Shown here one piece after another: positions 45,295 to 56,933 of a stretch of DNA of 64,000 nucleotides. Every line of letters starts with the position of its first letter. Positions within the stretch are counted from its first letter, which is position 1. The DNA is from Thalassia testudinum (taxonomy: Eukaryota > Streptophyta > Magnoliopsida > Alismatales > Hydrocharitaceae). The stretch lies in contig JAZHRO010000063.1 in the NCBI GenBank assembly GCA_037157565.1, positions 10,584,001-10,648,000 of the forward strand. Reading direction: 5' to 3'. The notes beneath the pieces were generated by a model. That model did no database searches, was not told the DNA's origin, and was given only the letters and a program-made list of their open reading frames with translations. The translations under genes and the position numbers were made by a program.

Positions 45295-46560
45295 CATCCC
45301 CATGCCTATCTTTTGCTAGTCCCTAGTAAAATTACATGCTATTTATAAAAGAATTAGGTCAGATTTCTTGGAAAAAAGTTATTTTTCAACACTTATGAAT
45401 TTCAACTACGACCTGAACTATAGAAACACAACAGCGCCCGGGTGTCTGCCAAAATGCAGATCGCCCCAGTCCCTCGCCTTATTAAAAGAAGGACTTTTTT
45501 CTTCTTTTCTAATTTTTTTTGAATTTTTGAATTTAGGGTTTTGGAGCAGCTTTCTACGGCCACTTAACCTACCCAAGACTCGAAGAGAACCCTAAGTTCT
45601 AAGCATCTTTGTGTGAAATGTGATAGACTCACTAATCGGCGATTAGAACGAACTTCGGGTTTCTATGCCCCTAGGTGACCTTGAAAAGAAATTCTGCCTA
45701 AAGGTGTATCTATTTGATTGGTAGCTTTCTCCCTACTTTTATTTTTATGGGGTCAACACAAAGGTGAACCCAGTGTATATCTCCCCGGCTTATTCTACTT
45801 CTCTACTTTTTCCTAAGTGTTTTGGAATTATATGTGCATTTCTTGAGCTGGGTTCTGGATAACCTACCAATGGGCTGTTACCCATAATAACCTACCAGCC
45901 ATACTTGTGTTGTAAAGTGTGGCTTATTATTTTCTTTTCTTTTCACCTTTTCCTTTTTTTTCTTTTATTTTTGGATATTTTCTTTTCTCTTTTCTTTCTT
46001 TAAGTAGGTGGCTTCCCTGATCTAAGATTTACCTAAAGGCTACAGGAAAATAATGGTCGTGTGATTGGGCTCTAGGCAACCTACCCATGGGCTGTTACCC
46101 ACAATAATTTGCCAGCCATACCACCCTAGAAGGTTTATTAGCTACCTAATTTCCGTTAAAACCGTCGAGAAGTGAGTCAGTGAAAATAGTGTGTAGATGC
46201 TTAGACTTAAAATCCCCTCAAATCAGAAGGATGGTTAATAGGTCGTGTACTTATCACCTCAACTTATTTAACCAATTAAAATATGAATTTAGAATGGCGA
46301 GGACTTAGTAAACAAGTCCACATTTTAGTGGACACCTAGGTTGATTAAGCTCGAAGACCTGAAGGGTCTAAGTGTTCAAATCATACAATTTTATTCTCTA
46401 AGATTGAAAATTTTCTAAAGCCCAAGTTCTCTTTATTAATTCCAATTTTTTTTAATAAATAAAAAGAAAATAAAAAAAAAGTCTATGGAGCTGACAAAAT
46501 AATTCAGAGATGAATATCCACCCCCCCATGCTTATCTAATGTAATGTCCTCATTGTATTA
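45295..46560 (-). other. Element X 3' non-coding region with two polypurine blocks
   Basis: In minus sense, the internal block ATGAGGACATT..AAGCATGGGGGGGTGG lies at 46553-46516 and the terminal tract at 45318-45297. Between them, TACCCATGGG/CTGTTACCCA modules occur twice (plus-strand 45861-45904 and 46076-46120). The segment GGGAAGCCACCTAC (46020-46006) is shared with the 3' region of element Z (42646-42660). Confidence 0.65.
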
Positions 46561-47906
46561 AAAAGACATGAAACAGAGTGGAGTAGAGTAGAAAGTACCT
46601 GAATTGAGTGAATAACATGTCTGCTCCGAGATGAAAAGAAACTGTATACATGCTGAATTTAGTGCCTTCAGCTAGGCACACTATACAAAGAAGAAGAAAT
46701 AAAGAATTCACAGGTGCATGTCAGAATCAGAATAAAAAGATTCACCTTAAGACCTGCCAGCAGATGTCCACAGATGTGGACCAGATTGTGATGCAGACCC
46801 ATACCCCATTGTCGAGTATATCTAAGCTTCTAGATAAAAATTATCCAAAACCTGAGATCATTATGCAAGCAGGGTTAGGCCTGCGATTTATGAGGATGCA
46901 ACCCAAGACCAAAAAGTCGAGTTACAGAGAAATCAAGTTCAAAAGGATAATCAATGAATTTGTTCTTGGGTTGGACATCCTCTGAGTCATAAGGGTCCTG
47001 GTAGAAGTTTGGTGGTTTCAAATAAATAGGCACCCTTAGATTCGATCTTTTACTTCCTTCGGAATTGGCTTCTCATATCAATATTTCCCAACTCCTATCC
47101 TCCTCATTCAGACTTTCAAATTCCGAGACCTTCTGTAATTAATCACCCCATCTAAATTTTTCAAGTCTAAAAGATGTGACTGAATTAGAATGGACTTGGG
47201 TTTAGTGATTTCAAAATCAAAATCTTCAGTAAGCTCAAAGGGGTGTAATTGAGGAATAAGGCTTTGAATTGAATCCTTCATGAAATTAGGATCTGACTCT
47301 GCCATGTGAGCCTCAATAAGATCAGTTTCCTCAGTTATCGGGCCATCATATGATTAATCAAATTCCTTAGGCCCAGTCGTCTCACAGAAATCGTGTGCTA
47401 TAAATTTAGGTGATACTTCGCATAATGATTCTTCACCTTCAGAATAAAAGAAATCTAAATCCACATTAATGTGTGCCTCAAAATCATCAGTCACTTTCTG
47501 ATCCATGGAGACAAACATTTCCTCGTACCCTGGCTCAGGGATCTCAGGTGAAGAAATCAAATCATCCTTATTTGATTGCTTTAGAACAACCTGGTCATTC
47601 CTGGTCTTGTAACATGTGTTCCCCCCCAACTGGTGCCTGAGCAGGTTCTAACATTGGCTCTTCTGAAGGGGGTTCATCCTGGGAATCATCCCAAGATTGA
47701 ACTAAAGCAACCACAAATCTCATCCTTAATTTACATAACTTCCCAAGTAAAAACTCACTCGGGCTCTTATCCTCAACATCTTGGAGCCAATCCAACAAAT
47801 ACTTGTTCAGATCATCAATCATTTCAATCAGGGGCTCCAATTCTTTAGTGCAAGGTGTTGGCTGAGCTTCTAAAGATTGTATAGTATTCCTTAATTTAGT
47901 CAACAT
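46561..47906 (-). pseudogene. Element X acidic coding remnant, no known domain
   Basis: Three minus frames follow each other. At 47906-47595 there is a helical start (LTKLRNTIQSLEAQ, IEMIDDLNKYLLDWLQ), turning acidic (SWDDSQDEPPSEEP). At 47629-47354 the frame is acidic (PEPGYEEMF, VDLDFFYSEGEESL). At 47305-47108 it reads HPFELTEDFDFEITKPKS. It has stops and shifts between frames. The position, between a Tyr/Ser/Pro-rich part and the internal polypurine block, corresponds to the acidic frame of element Y, but residue-level similarity is not obvious by eye. No RT or integrase motif occurs. Confidence 0.45.
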
Positions 47907-47982
47907 CTTATCTTGGACCTAGTTCACCTGAACCAAATGGCTTAGTTCAGGGTTGTGCAGGTTTGGGTTCAGTGTAGGGGAG

Positions 47983-48407
47983 TTAATGAATTGAAGTTCT
48001 TGATACCCTCCTTGATAATAGGTCATTTCGGGTAGTCCATAAGGAGGTGATGACTTGTAAGCAGTGTAACCTGAGGAAGGGATCAACATATCCTTCTTGA
48101 TTGTAGATTATATTAGGTTGTCCAAATGAGGGCGGTGATCTATAATCGATGTAGCTTGGAGACGAATAAGAATCAAGATTATGGTGTTCAGGGTTAGACC
48201 TTGAACATGGAGGTCTGGAACAGTATCCCCAATCAGGATTATCCCAACTAGAAGATGGATGGAAATAAGTCTGGTTGGAATAATAATCATTTTGGGAATA
48301 AGTAGTGATAGGAGGGTAGGAGTGGAAGTGTGAATAGGATGTGGAAGGATCCATGACAGAATAGGAGGAAGAAAGGTTTCCTTTAATACAAACAAACAAA
48401 CAAACAT
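47983..48407 (-). pseudogene. Element X Tyr/Ser/Pro-rich frame near the 5' end of the interior
   Basis: A 138-codon minus frame with MDPSTSYSHFHSYPPITTYSQNDYY near its start and repeated SS/YS/NP motifs (WDNPDWGYC, PPCSRSNPEHH). The composition recalls low-complexity tails of gag proteins. No capsid signature or zinc knuckle is visible. It could be the N-terminal part of the same acidic orphan protein. Confidence 0.4.
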
Positions 48408-49531
48408 GTCCTTAAGTGGGCTAGCCTAAAGACCTACAGATTCTTAAAACCCGTCTTGAGGTAAGGAAACAATTTGATCTACTTCTTTCCGGTCAATCCA
48501 ACCAGTTAGAGGGAGGGACTAGGGAGAAGGTTCTTCCTTTGGCTTGCACCTACGATTCTTAGTGTACCCCCCAGCCACGATCGTTTGATTCTGCTCCCCT
48601 AGCTAGACATCAGATTGAACGGTAGAAATAAACTAATAAAAAATAATCTCGATTTGGGCTCTGAAGAGCGAGTCCAATCATTAAGCCCAACATCTACTCT
48701 GTTTTAATTAGGGTTAGGTTTGAATGTGCTTTGGAATGTGATGGGCCCTTTATCTAAGTTGTGCCCTCAGTTATTGATTGATATGTGTGTGCGTGCACAA
48801 CCAATGATTTTCAAGCACGATTATTTTTGGATGCGGTGAATTTTAGTGTTTAAATCTTGCTTAGTAGCTTTTAGGATTCAACTTTAGGTGTATTCAATCA
48901 AGTTCAGTTGGCACACCAGGTTTTGAAGGCATAGGTGAACATGTTTTCCTTTAAAGCTTAAAAGAATGTAGAGTGCTTGGTAAATCCCTAGAAGTTGAAC
49001 CTATTTGGCAGCTACTTGATGAGTTATTTTTAGTTGAAGTGGTGTGTGCCAAACAACTCAAACAATTGGCCTGATGCACCACTTAGTTAAGTACACAAGT
49101 GGTTACCTAATCTGATTTCTACTCGATTATGTGTTTGGGTGTGTGTACCGGTTCCAAAGATTGGTTTACTGATTTAGTTTGAAAATTAGAAGAGGTTGTA
49201 TACCTTTGTGAGATTTTTTTAAAATTTTTCTTTTATATGTGGAGGGTGAGGTGGGGGGAGGTGACAAACAAACAATAAAAAACTAACCTTAGACTTTATG
49301 CAAGCTCTTAGGTTAATTAGGGTTTTTGTTATTAGGTGATGGAATGAAATCTAGTGGGTGGGGAGGTGGGGGTAAACTTACAAACCCTTCAACCGCACTT
49401 TACTCTAATCTACCGCTTTTGCATGTCTCGAAAGAGTACCTGCAATCACAATAAGAAAGGAGAGAAGTGAGCTAAAACATAAGGTGGGAAAATGTGAAAA
49501 ATCAAAGACAGGCAACAACGCCAAAATGTTG
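48408..49531 (-). other. Element X leader and primer site
   Basis: In minus sense this runs from the primer site near 49526 (TGGCGTTGTTGCC, a decayed TGGCGCCGTTGCC) through a non-coding leader of about 1.1 kb. Short GT and G runs occur at 49244-49262. No coding is seen. Confidence 0.6.
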
Positions 49532-51445
49532 TGTTGGAAAATCTAAGCAAACGAAGTTGAGTTTTGAAAACCCGTCGTTGTAGTTTAATTGGCAAAGAAA
49601 TCCGTTAATAGATAAATTTTACCGAAACTCTAAAGGAATTCTGAGTCGAACACAGGGAGGCGGACATCTGATTAAAAACTGCATTTGTTTTATTGTCACG
49701 AAGCATATTAGCTGAACAAATAGAATCTAAACTAGCTATCTACTTAAAGAATAATAAATAGAAAAGAGAGAATATTACAAATAAAGACAAAATAGAGAGA
49801 GAATGAACAAGAATTTCATAACCAGAATATCATGTCTATTACAACTACTTGGTACACTGGAAAGCATGAAATCTTACAACTAGAAAACAGTAAATCTATT
49901 CTAGAAGGCAGTAAAAAGAAAGTGGAGAGAAGTTATCCTCCTCGACGGTTGCTTGAAGGACGAGCTGCAACGACGGAGCGTCCGGACGAAGGTGGTGAGA
50001 TGCGGGACGAAGGAGAACGAAGAGGATGACGGAGAATGGGGCAGGACGATGTCATAGCGGGATCCGCTTCCTGAATGGCGGTGAGAGGACCATCGCGGAA
50101 TGCTCCACGAAGGGGATGAGAAGATGGAAAAATTATAATTTTAACTCTAATGGGCATCCTGATTTTGGGACAAGCTCTTAGAGCTTTGGAGGGGGAGAGA
50201 GAAGAGAGGAAGGGATGCTTGAAATGTGGGGGGCATAGGCCTTTTTATAGGTGTAGGGGTTGGGGGCAAAAATGTCATTTCAAGTTCAAAATAATAAATT
50301 AGGGGTCTTTAGTGACGGATTTATTCGTCACTAAAGCCTGATTGTGGCTGAAGTGCACACGCCCCCTTGCCTCCTCACCCCCAACGCTTAACCACGTACG
50401 TGCATTATCAGCCGTCCAATCGCGAGATCGGACGGCTTAAACACGCTGCGCCCGATCTCGTTCAACGCCTGTTAAGAGGCGACGCGGCCTCCTTCATCGC
50501 CGTTGGATTGAAGATCAACGGCTCAGGACGCACACTCGCTTACCTTCACAAAAGCACGTCTGATGGAACATTCGCGCTCCTCGCATCTGGGCGTGCCACG
50601 TGTCACCTTCACCGCCGCCCGATCTCCATCCAACAGCTTAATTGAGCCGAATCCGTGTCTGCTTGATTTTAAGCGAAGCACGGATCGGACTCGCACCCTT
50701 CGCTCACGAAGAGGCACTCGCCCACTGCACTGTGCTTACACTTGAGGCGAGCTTCTGATTTAACATTCACACATCCTCAACCATTGGATCAAGATCCAAC
50801 GGTCGAGATCTTGCCTCGCCTGCGCCTTTAAATGATGTGAGCATCAGAGGAGAGAGTGTGGGCGACGTGGCGTGTTTCTGGCCATTGGATTAAGATCTAA
50901 CAGCCCAAATCTGACGGGCGCGAGAGGAGAGAGAGAGAGAAGCAGTTGACTTTAGCCGGTTTGGGCGGATGAGATGGTGCCACGTGGCGCCATCTTAGCC
51001 GTCTATCTTCTGTGACTTATAGAAGGTGCCATGGATGTTGAATTGGACCGATTTTTGCACCGTTGGGTTGCGATCATTGATCTGAACCCATTTGTGTGAT
51101 CGGATTTGTCATCTGAAGGCAGATTGACACCATCTTGACCCTTGATCTTGACCTTCCTCGGATTATATCTGATGCTACGGAAGTCCGATCGGGGCGATCT
51201 TGGAGTCATTGAACTTCGATCATCGCCCTAATCAGATTCGTACGGTTAGATCTTTGATCCGAAGCCCTGATTGAATATCGCCCTGTTACCTAACCACAAA
51301 AAGAGAAAATTAACCTAAATTTTATACAATCTAACCTAAATGCAAGATGATGGATGTTACGCAATATTTATAATATATGATGCAACTCTACGCCTAAGAA
51401 CACGCATAAATAGACAGTTTATGTGATATAAATGTGTTTACATCA
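49532..51445 (-). repeat. Element X 5' LTR (minus sense)
   Basis: 1,914 bp and homologous to 43382-45294. TATA box CCTATAAAAAGG is at 50251-50240. The hairpin CTTTAGTGACG..CGTCACTAAAG is intact here (50307-50317 and 50326-50336). GCCGTCC..GGACGGC (50411-50436) and GTTGGATC/GATCCAAC words form further inverted repeats. The tRNA-like segment is at 50740-50675. Confidence 0.88.
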
Positions 51446-51764
51446 ATTGCACTAGAATATGTTAATTTAGTCATATTGGATCATTATGTAAATATAACAT
51501 TTTCTAAGGTTTTTGTGCAATATTTTCATTAGATATATGTGGTGCCTTGATGTGTGTATTTGTCTATGCAGGTGTTGGGTTTGAACTCAATTGGAGCCCT
51601 CTCTCATGGCCAAGTCCATTTGAGCTCACATCTTCCATATAGGTCAGTTCAACCCAATCTCCTAAGACTTGACCCAATTAATCCTATCCCTAGCCTAATT
51701 AGAGCCTAATTCTGAACACTTAAATCTTAACCAACCTAGCCCAATTAGACCTACATTGGTTAGC
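51446..51764 (+). repeat. Element Z 3' LTR, second part, truncated
   Basis: It resumes after X and matches 26162-26480 (GTTAATTTAGTCATATT, GTGGTGCCTTGATG, CATGGCCAAGTCCAT, CACATCTTCCATATAGGTCAG). Clear homology stops near 51764. Confidence 0.82.
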
Positions 51765-52185
51765 CATAGCATCCAATTTGTTAGTTCAACCTCTCTTAAA
51801 ATAATGTTTTGATGATTTTACAAAATAAAGAAAAAGAAATAAATACTGGACATATATTTTTCTTTGTCATAACTCCATTGCAGGTTCCACCATCTCCAAA
51901 TCACGGTATCGGAGGATGAAAATATGGTTTATGTCTAAGTCTTAGGATTTGTGGTATGATTTCAAAGAGTTATAATTTTCTATTTATTTGAGTTTAGGAA
52001 GAGTTATAAAGAGCTCTCAATAAAACATATATATATATATATATCTAACCTTAGACTCTTAACACTTAGGAAAAATTAGAAATAAAAATCCAATTCAAAA
52101 GCACACATCAGACGTCCGAACATCTTCCTAGACATCTAATTTCTTAGTACAAGTCCTCTGACCTCTTTATCAGACAACAAAAAAC
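51765..52185. other. Unassigned AT-rich stretch with (AT)n and AGACGTC-type words
   Basis: It contains (AT)n at 52028-52045 and the words CAGACGTCCGAAC and CTAGACATCTAA (52107-52138), like those in the SIRE LTR at 60.9 kb. It may be part of a truncated LTR that preceded element Y. No coding. Confidence 0.4.
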
Positions 52186-52270
52186 ACTTAAAATTTATTT
52201 GTTTTCAAAGCAATTTCAACTATACTACGGCACATTCATTTTTAATACTAATCTCACCTTTTAAACAATT

Positions 52271-52341
52271 TGGCGCTGTTGCCGGGGACGATTTCGATTT
52301 AGTTTTGATAAACATTTTAGTGCCGTTGCCGGGGAGCAACA
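52271..52341 (+). other. Duplicated primer binding site of element Y
   Basis: TGGCGCTGTTGCCGGGGA (52271-52288) and TGCCGTTGCCGGGGAGCAAC (52321-52340) are 50 bp apart, each preceded by AA(A)CA.TTT. Canonical Tat/Athila sites read TGGCGCCGTTGCCGGGGAGC, so each copy keeps part of it. Confidence 0.7.
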
Positions 52342-53364
52342 CGCAATTCAACACTAGTCTCTGCATTATTTTGATTATATTTGAGCACTAGCTTGCCCTA
52401 TTTGTTTTATTGTGATTTTGCGAGGTATTTCACAAGGAAATCAGCCGCACAACAACCACACCCGGGCAGGTAATCTTTCGTTAGCCCTTTCTCTTAATCC
52501 CTTCAATTCTAAAATGAAAAACAAAGAAAACAAATAAATTTAGGGCTACCTGCTTTCCATATCTAGCTAATTCACCAAAGCTGGCTGATTTTAATTTCAA
52601 CACATTTTGAATTGTGCATCCATTTAAGGTAACTAAGGCTACCACTTTCTTGATTGAGCCCTAGCTACCATCTTTATGGTAACTAAATTGGACCAATTAG
52701 AGCCAACTTAAGGATTCTAATCTAGGATTTTAGAGACACATCTTTTCTAAGCAAGAATCAACTATTCCAAAAAGAGGTGTGCCTAAGCTTTGATTGAAAA
52801 GACTTATCCAAGAGAAACCCTAAAAATTAAACTTTAAGTTCACTTAAACCCTAAAAGAAAGGACCTAAAGATCTCAAAGGACAAATAGGTGAAGTTGACC
52901 CCTTGGGTCAACCAACCTTGAAATTAGGTCACTTTTGCACTCAAAACATCTAAAGTTCAAGTGGAACCCTAAGCACCTTTGATTTTAAATAAAAGTGGTA
53001 GACTTAAGAGGTCAAGGTCCCCATTCTGGTCTACCTGGAATCTTAGTGACAAGAGAGGTTGGGTAGGGGAAACCCTATAACCGGTGGGGATGCTCTACCG
53101 TGTAGGGGTTTTTGCGGTACTCTCCCTCTCTGGTTGCCCAAGTAATTCTCAGGTGGACGACTTTCCGATCCAGGGGTATCATCCGCCCTGAACCTCCATT
53201 GTCATCCAAACACCTTTGGGTGCCTTGATTGGGTCAAAAACACATCTAGTCCCTCGTTCCTTCTCTTTAGAGCACACACATAGATTTTTAGTGGGAATCT
53301 TTATTCAGATCTAATCACTTCAAGACTTGATTCTACATCTTGATCCGAATTCTGATTCTACATC

Positions 53365-54987
53365 TTGATTCCACCATTTAATCCAAATATGCAGCCTGGT
53401 TACTTAGGACTACCATTCAACAAACCTGAATCACAGAGATTCATGAGGGATAGAATGATTGAGGATGCCCTTGAATTCTATGAAATTGAATACAAAACAT
53501 CAACACCAGTAGAAGACATTCAGGTTCATATACCAATAACCACAACTTTAATCATAAATTGTGCCCAAGTGTTATTGACAGAAGCCACAAAAGGATCAAC
53601 CCAAGACATTCTCATAATAGGATACATTGAGATAGAAAAATTGGATAACTTTGAATACCTTCAATGCATGACAAATCCTGTACTTTGGGAACAACACCAA
53701 GATTATCTTGAAAAATGGGAAAAGATGATGAGATTATTGAAACAAATTATCGATCAGAAATACCCGTACACGCCCCAAACAGATGATGAACCATCTTGGA
53801 AAAGTATTGAGGATTAATCCAATTTCCCAAATCTCGGGTCTGAGGCACAAAGTTGTTGTGGATTCCCAACCCAGATGGAATACAACATGCCTGATCTTGA
53901 ATTAGGTTGGGAAGTTCCAATTGCAGGAGAACATGATTTGGAGCCAACCCTAGAAACTGGATCACCAAGCATAGAATTCTGAGACTCCTGCAATAATGAA
54001 ATTAGAACTGAACCTCTCGAGGGTGTAAATCTCGCCCCTTATTCTGATAAGGTGACCCTCAATGGTAACTCTGACCTAGATTCTAGTGATTCAACCCACA
54101 TCCTTAGCTTAGAATCTGGATCTGAGACTGATTGGGAAGATTTCAAGGCCCCGTATGACGAAGATCAAAGTTTCAATGAAGAGTATGATTCTGGACCTTT
54201 ATTTGATGAATATCCCTCTCCAACATCCTCGGAGATACAGATCGATTTTTCGGAAGTCACGCTAATCTACGATACAGAAATCGGGGAGTTGGACGAGTGG
54301 GGTTTTGATTGGGTCTTTCCTACAAGCCTAGAACTTGAGCCTAGACCAAATAAGGACACCTTTTTGAGCTCAGAATTTACATATAGGCTTGACCCAAGTC
54401 AGGCTACTGAGTCTACATCATATGATTTATTCGGTGGTGGAACCCATGATCTCGAATCTCATTCAGAACTAGATTTTTACAAACTCTCCGACGATTTTGA
54501 ATCTTACCATGATTTCGGAGAACGTCTGTTTCCTGAATACAACGAGCCAATCTATGACCTCAACTCACATGATTCATTTTCCGACTTCAACTCTGAGGTC
54601 CCGGTTCCTGAGATCACTGATTTAAGTTCAGGTTCTAGTAAGATGGATTTCTTTTCGATCCTCAGGAATCAAAACCAGAAAATGCTGAGTAACTGCAACC
54701 TAGAGTTCGAATCTTTTCTCGACTTAGATTTCCGTCATCCTATAGATTCTCTTCAGGCATTCACTTTTGAATTTGAGAGCTACTATGAGGACTCTCTAAA
54801 TGAAACCACCTGTAACTCCTTTCTAGAAGAGCCCTCATACACTATTCTTATTGAAGCCACCTTTTCCGCATATACAGAACCTATCCAAACCCGTTTTCAG
54901 CCCCGACTCGCAACCGGACTCAATTTCTATTCTGATTTCCCTCTTACTGAGCCGATTGCAGATGATTCAACTCCACATCTACATTAG
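53365..54987 (+). pseudogene. Element Y acidic orphan protein, one frame with two stops
   Basis: A single frame of 541 codons is broken only by TAA at 53815 and TGA at 53980. The first ATG is at 53389 (MQPGYLGLPFN). The first 150 residues look folded and helical (RFMRDRMIEDALEFYEIEY, DYLEKWEKMMRLLKQIID). From about 53820 the protein is highly acidic and rich in Ser, Asp, Glu, Phe and Tyr, with recurring short motifs such as DLDSSDS, SETDWEDF, FDEYPSP, ELDEWGFDW, DDFESYHDF and LDLDFRHP. It has no RT, protease, integrase, zinc-knuckle or capsid motif I recognise. The alternation of D/E with aromatic residues resembles acidic transactivation regions, but function is unknown. It fills the place of gag-pol. 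Confidence 0.6.
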
Positions 54988-56933
54988 GTTTCGGACATTG
55001 ATCAGACTAAAGACCATGCTCCATCATTCTCTGATCACCCCTGTATGTTTCCGTACCATTCACTGATTATTTTACGGATCCCTACTCTAACCAGGCTGAT
55101 TCAACTCAGCCAAACCCCAAATTCACACTTCCACATCCATCTGAGCTCTATAGCATATGGTGGGTTCCACATCTCTTGATCTACATTTATTAACCCACCA
55201 GATTGATTGGGTTTGGGTTACATCATCAGTCTATGAATCTGAACAAGCACCTGGTTGGACCAACCAGGCTCTTGATCAAGGTGCTTGCTCTACAAAACTC
55301 CGCTGATTTGACCACTCCCTCTTCATATCATTTCCCACTCAGCTGAAGGCGTTGAATTTAGCGCTTAACGGGAGGCAACCCGTCATTCCAAAAAATCCGA
55401 GATCCGTCTGATTATCCTTCTTTACTTCACATCTATTGCACCCTAAGTTCAGTCTTAGAATAGTTGATCCCACCTTTGGTACACGTGCCCAGAGCTTGAA
55501 CTCGTTCGTATCAGTCATTCTTGACCCATTCACCCACCCGATAAATCCTGTTCTAAGTCCCTAAACCCAACACTGTTTCACACCCTTCGTTTACAATGAA
55601 GACATTGTAAAACTTAGGCATGGGGGGGTGGTAAAGTGCAAATATACAGAAATCAAGAAAAGTCAGAAGAATTCTCACCAAAAAAATAGAAAATTGTGAA
55701 AAAGAACAAAAAAATTGGAGGGAAGAAAACTTTAAGGCCATATAAACATGAGGAAAAGAGCAAAATGTCAAAAAAGAGCACAAAATAAAAAGAGAAAAAA
55801 AGATAGTCATTAGTAAGAGATTAAGGAATTAACCAAAGTTCTAGACCACATCAAGAAAAAGAAAAATGAAGAAAAAGTGCTAATGAGACACAAAAAGAGA
55901 TTAGTAGGAAAGCTGATCTTAAGGCCTTTTGGGCTAGACTCTTAGACTTAAAAATTCAAGTATAAGCTAAGATCTGGATAAACCTCAAGAGGTTAGGGAA
56001 AATGCGAAGCTTAAGTATTAGGTCTAAACTTAGGGAGTATTGGACCACGTTAACTGACCTCTGGTTTGCAGGACTCGGTAACCTAAGCAACCCAATCCAC
56101 ACACAGTCTGGTTCAGTGCGCATAACTATCAAAATCACGTAAAAACATTTAAATGTTCTGAAGAAAGTTGCCTAGATTAGGAGCGGCCAATCAACACAAG
56201 TTGATTTAGACGAGTTCCCGACGTGGAAAGGTGGGAAATTCCCCTCGAAGATGCGTAACAACATATCGTCTCCTCGTTGCTTGTCTCCTAGGATATTTAC
56301 ATATCCTATCGAGGGCATGTAAGCACCCTGCTAGTTTAGATGCCATGGGCAGCATTATCACGAAATGTTGATTGCCAGGGTCTGGATTTAGCTACAAAAT
56401 GCCATGGGCGGGATTATCTCGAAATCTCGAAAGCCAGGGTTCTGGGGGTTGCCATGGGCGGTGCTATCACGAAGCATCGATTGCCAGGGACTTTTGCGGA
56501 CTGATGATGGGGACGAAGAATCCGATACAGACCGTGTTGAGAAGCCAATCCGAAGCTAAAAATAAAAAGAAAAGAGAGAGAAAACTCTCTGAACAAATAA
56601 ATTATCTATCTCTCTCTTACAAAAAATGCACTGCAAACTGAATCGAGGCTAAAATATGTCTCAAGCATGGGTGCTTTAACCGCGGAGTCTAACGAACCTT
56701 AGGATAGTTCTTGCGGGCCTTAAAAACCTTCATGGAGGACCGAGGCTAGAGCTGGTCAGGTCTGGATCTTGGTTGGCACTTAAGTATCTCTAGGCCTACT
56801 GTCGGCATTCTAACCTAATCAAAAAGAAAAAGAAAAAGCAATCATCATAATATGTGAAAAGAACTCAGTCTAGAATAGAAGTTAAAACCTTAAAATTTTG
56901 CTAAGGGACTAGCAAAAGCTAGGCATGGGGGTA
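54988..56933 (+). other. Element Y 3' region: GGGAGGCAACCC block, two polypurine blocks, spaced repeats
   Basis: CTTAACGGGAGGCAACCCG (55365-55383) is a block often seen in Tat/Athila elements. The internal block AATGAAGACATTGTAA..TTAGGCATGGGGGGGTGG spans 55596-55632. Three spaced 39-bp repeats start at 56341, 56400 and 56450. The terminal tract GACTAGCAAAAGCTAGGCATGGGGG (56908-56931, landmark) precedes the LTR. No coding. Confidence 0.7.
56341..56488. repeat. Three spaced 39-bp repeats (TGCCATGGGC...GCCAGGG)
   Basis: The units at 56341-56379, 56400-56438 and 56450-56488 share TGCCATGGGC, TTATC.CGAA and GCCAGGG. Spacers of 20 and 11 bp differ in sequence. Variable repeats in the 3' untranslated region are known for Tat-lineage elements. 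Confidence 0.85.

Larger units (their letters stand above)
43382..51445 (-). mobile_element. Element X: non-autonomous gypsy-type element, 1.9-kb LTRs, TSD ATTGC
   Basis: LTRs lie at 43382-45294 and 49532-51445, both starting TGTTGG and ending ACATCA on the plus strand. ATTGC flanks the element at 43377-43381 and 51446-51450. Orientation is minus: the primer site (TTTTGGCGTTGTTGCC on the minus strand, about 49526-49511) lies beside 49532, and the polypurine tract (AGCAAAAGATAGGCATGGGG) lies at 45318-45297. The 4.2-kb interior has no RT, RNase H or integrase. The LTRs have diverged visibly. Confidence 0.88.
26094..51764 (+). mobile_element. Element Z: Tat/Athila-like Ty3/gypsy retrotransposon with nested inserts
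   Basis: The 5' LTR starts TGATATATTC (26094) and the 3' LTR starts TGATATATTC at 43309. Both continue with AATTAAGTAATTCATGCTTAA and GGGTAATTTGGGT.TGATTGC. The 3' LTR is split by element X and resumes at 51451 (ACTAGAATATGTTAATTTAG, compare 26168). A degenerate primer site is at 31732. Gag, protease, RT, RNase H and integrase follow in gypsy order. All frames are broken. It contains a solo LTR in its leader (32926-35774). The 3' LTR homology ends near 51764, so the right end is truncated. Confidence 0.82.

Noticed and set aside
52028..52045. The (AT)n run as a regulatory site
   Set aside because: It is an ordinary microsatellite in AT-rich sequence with no supporting context.
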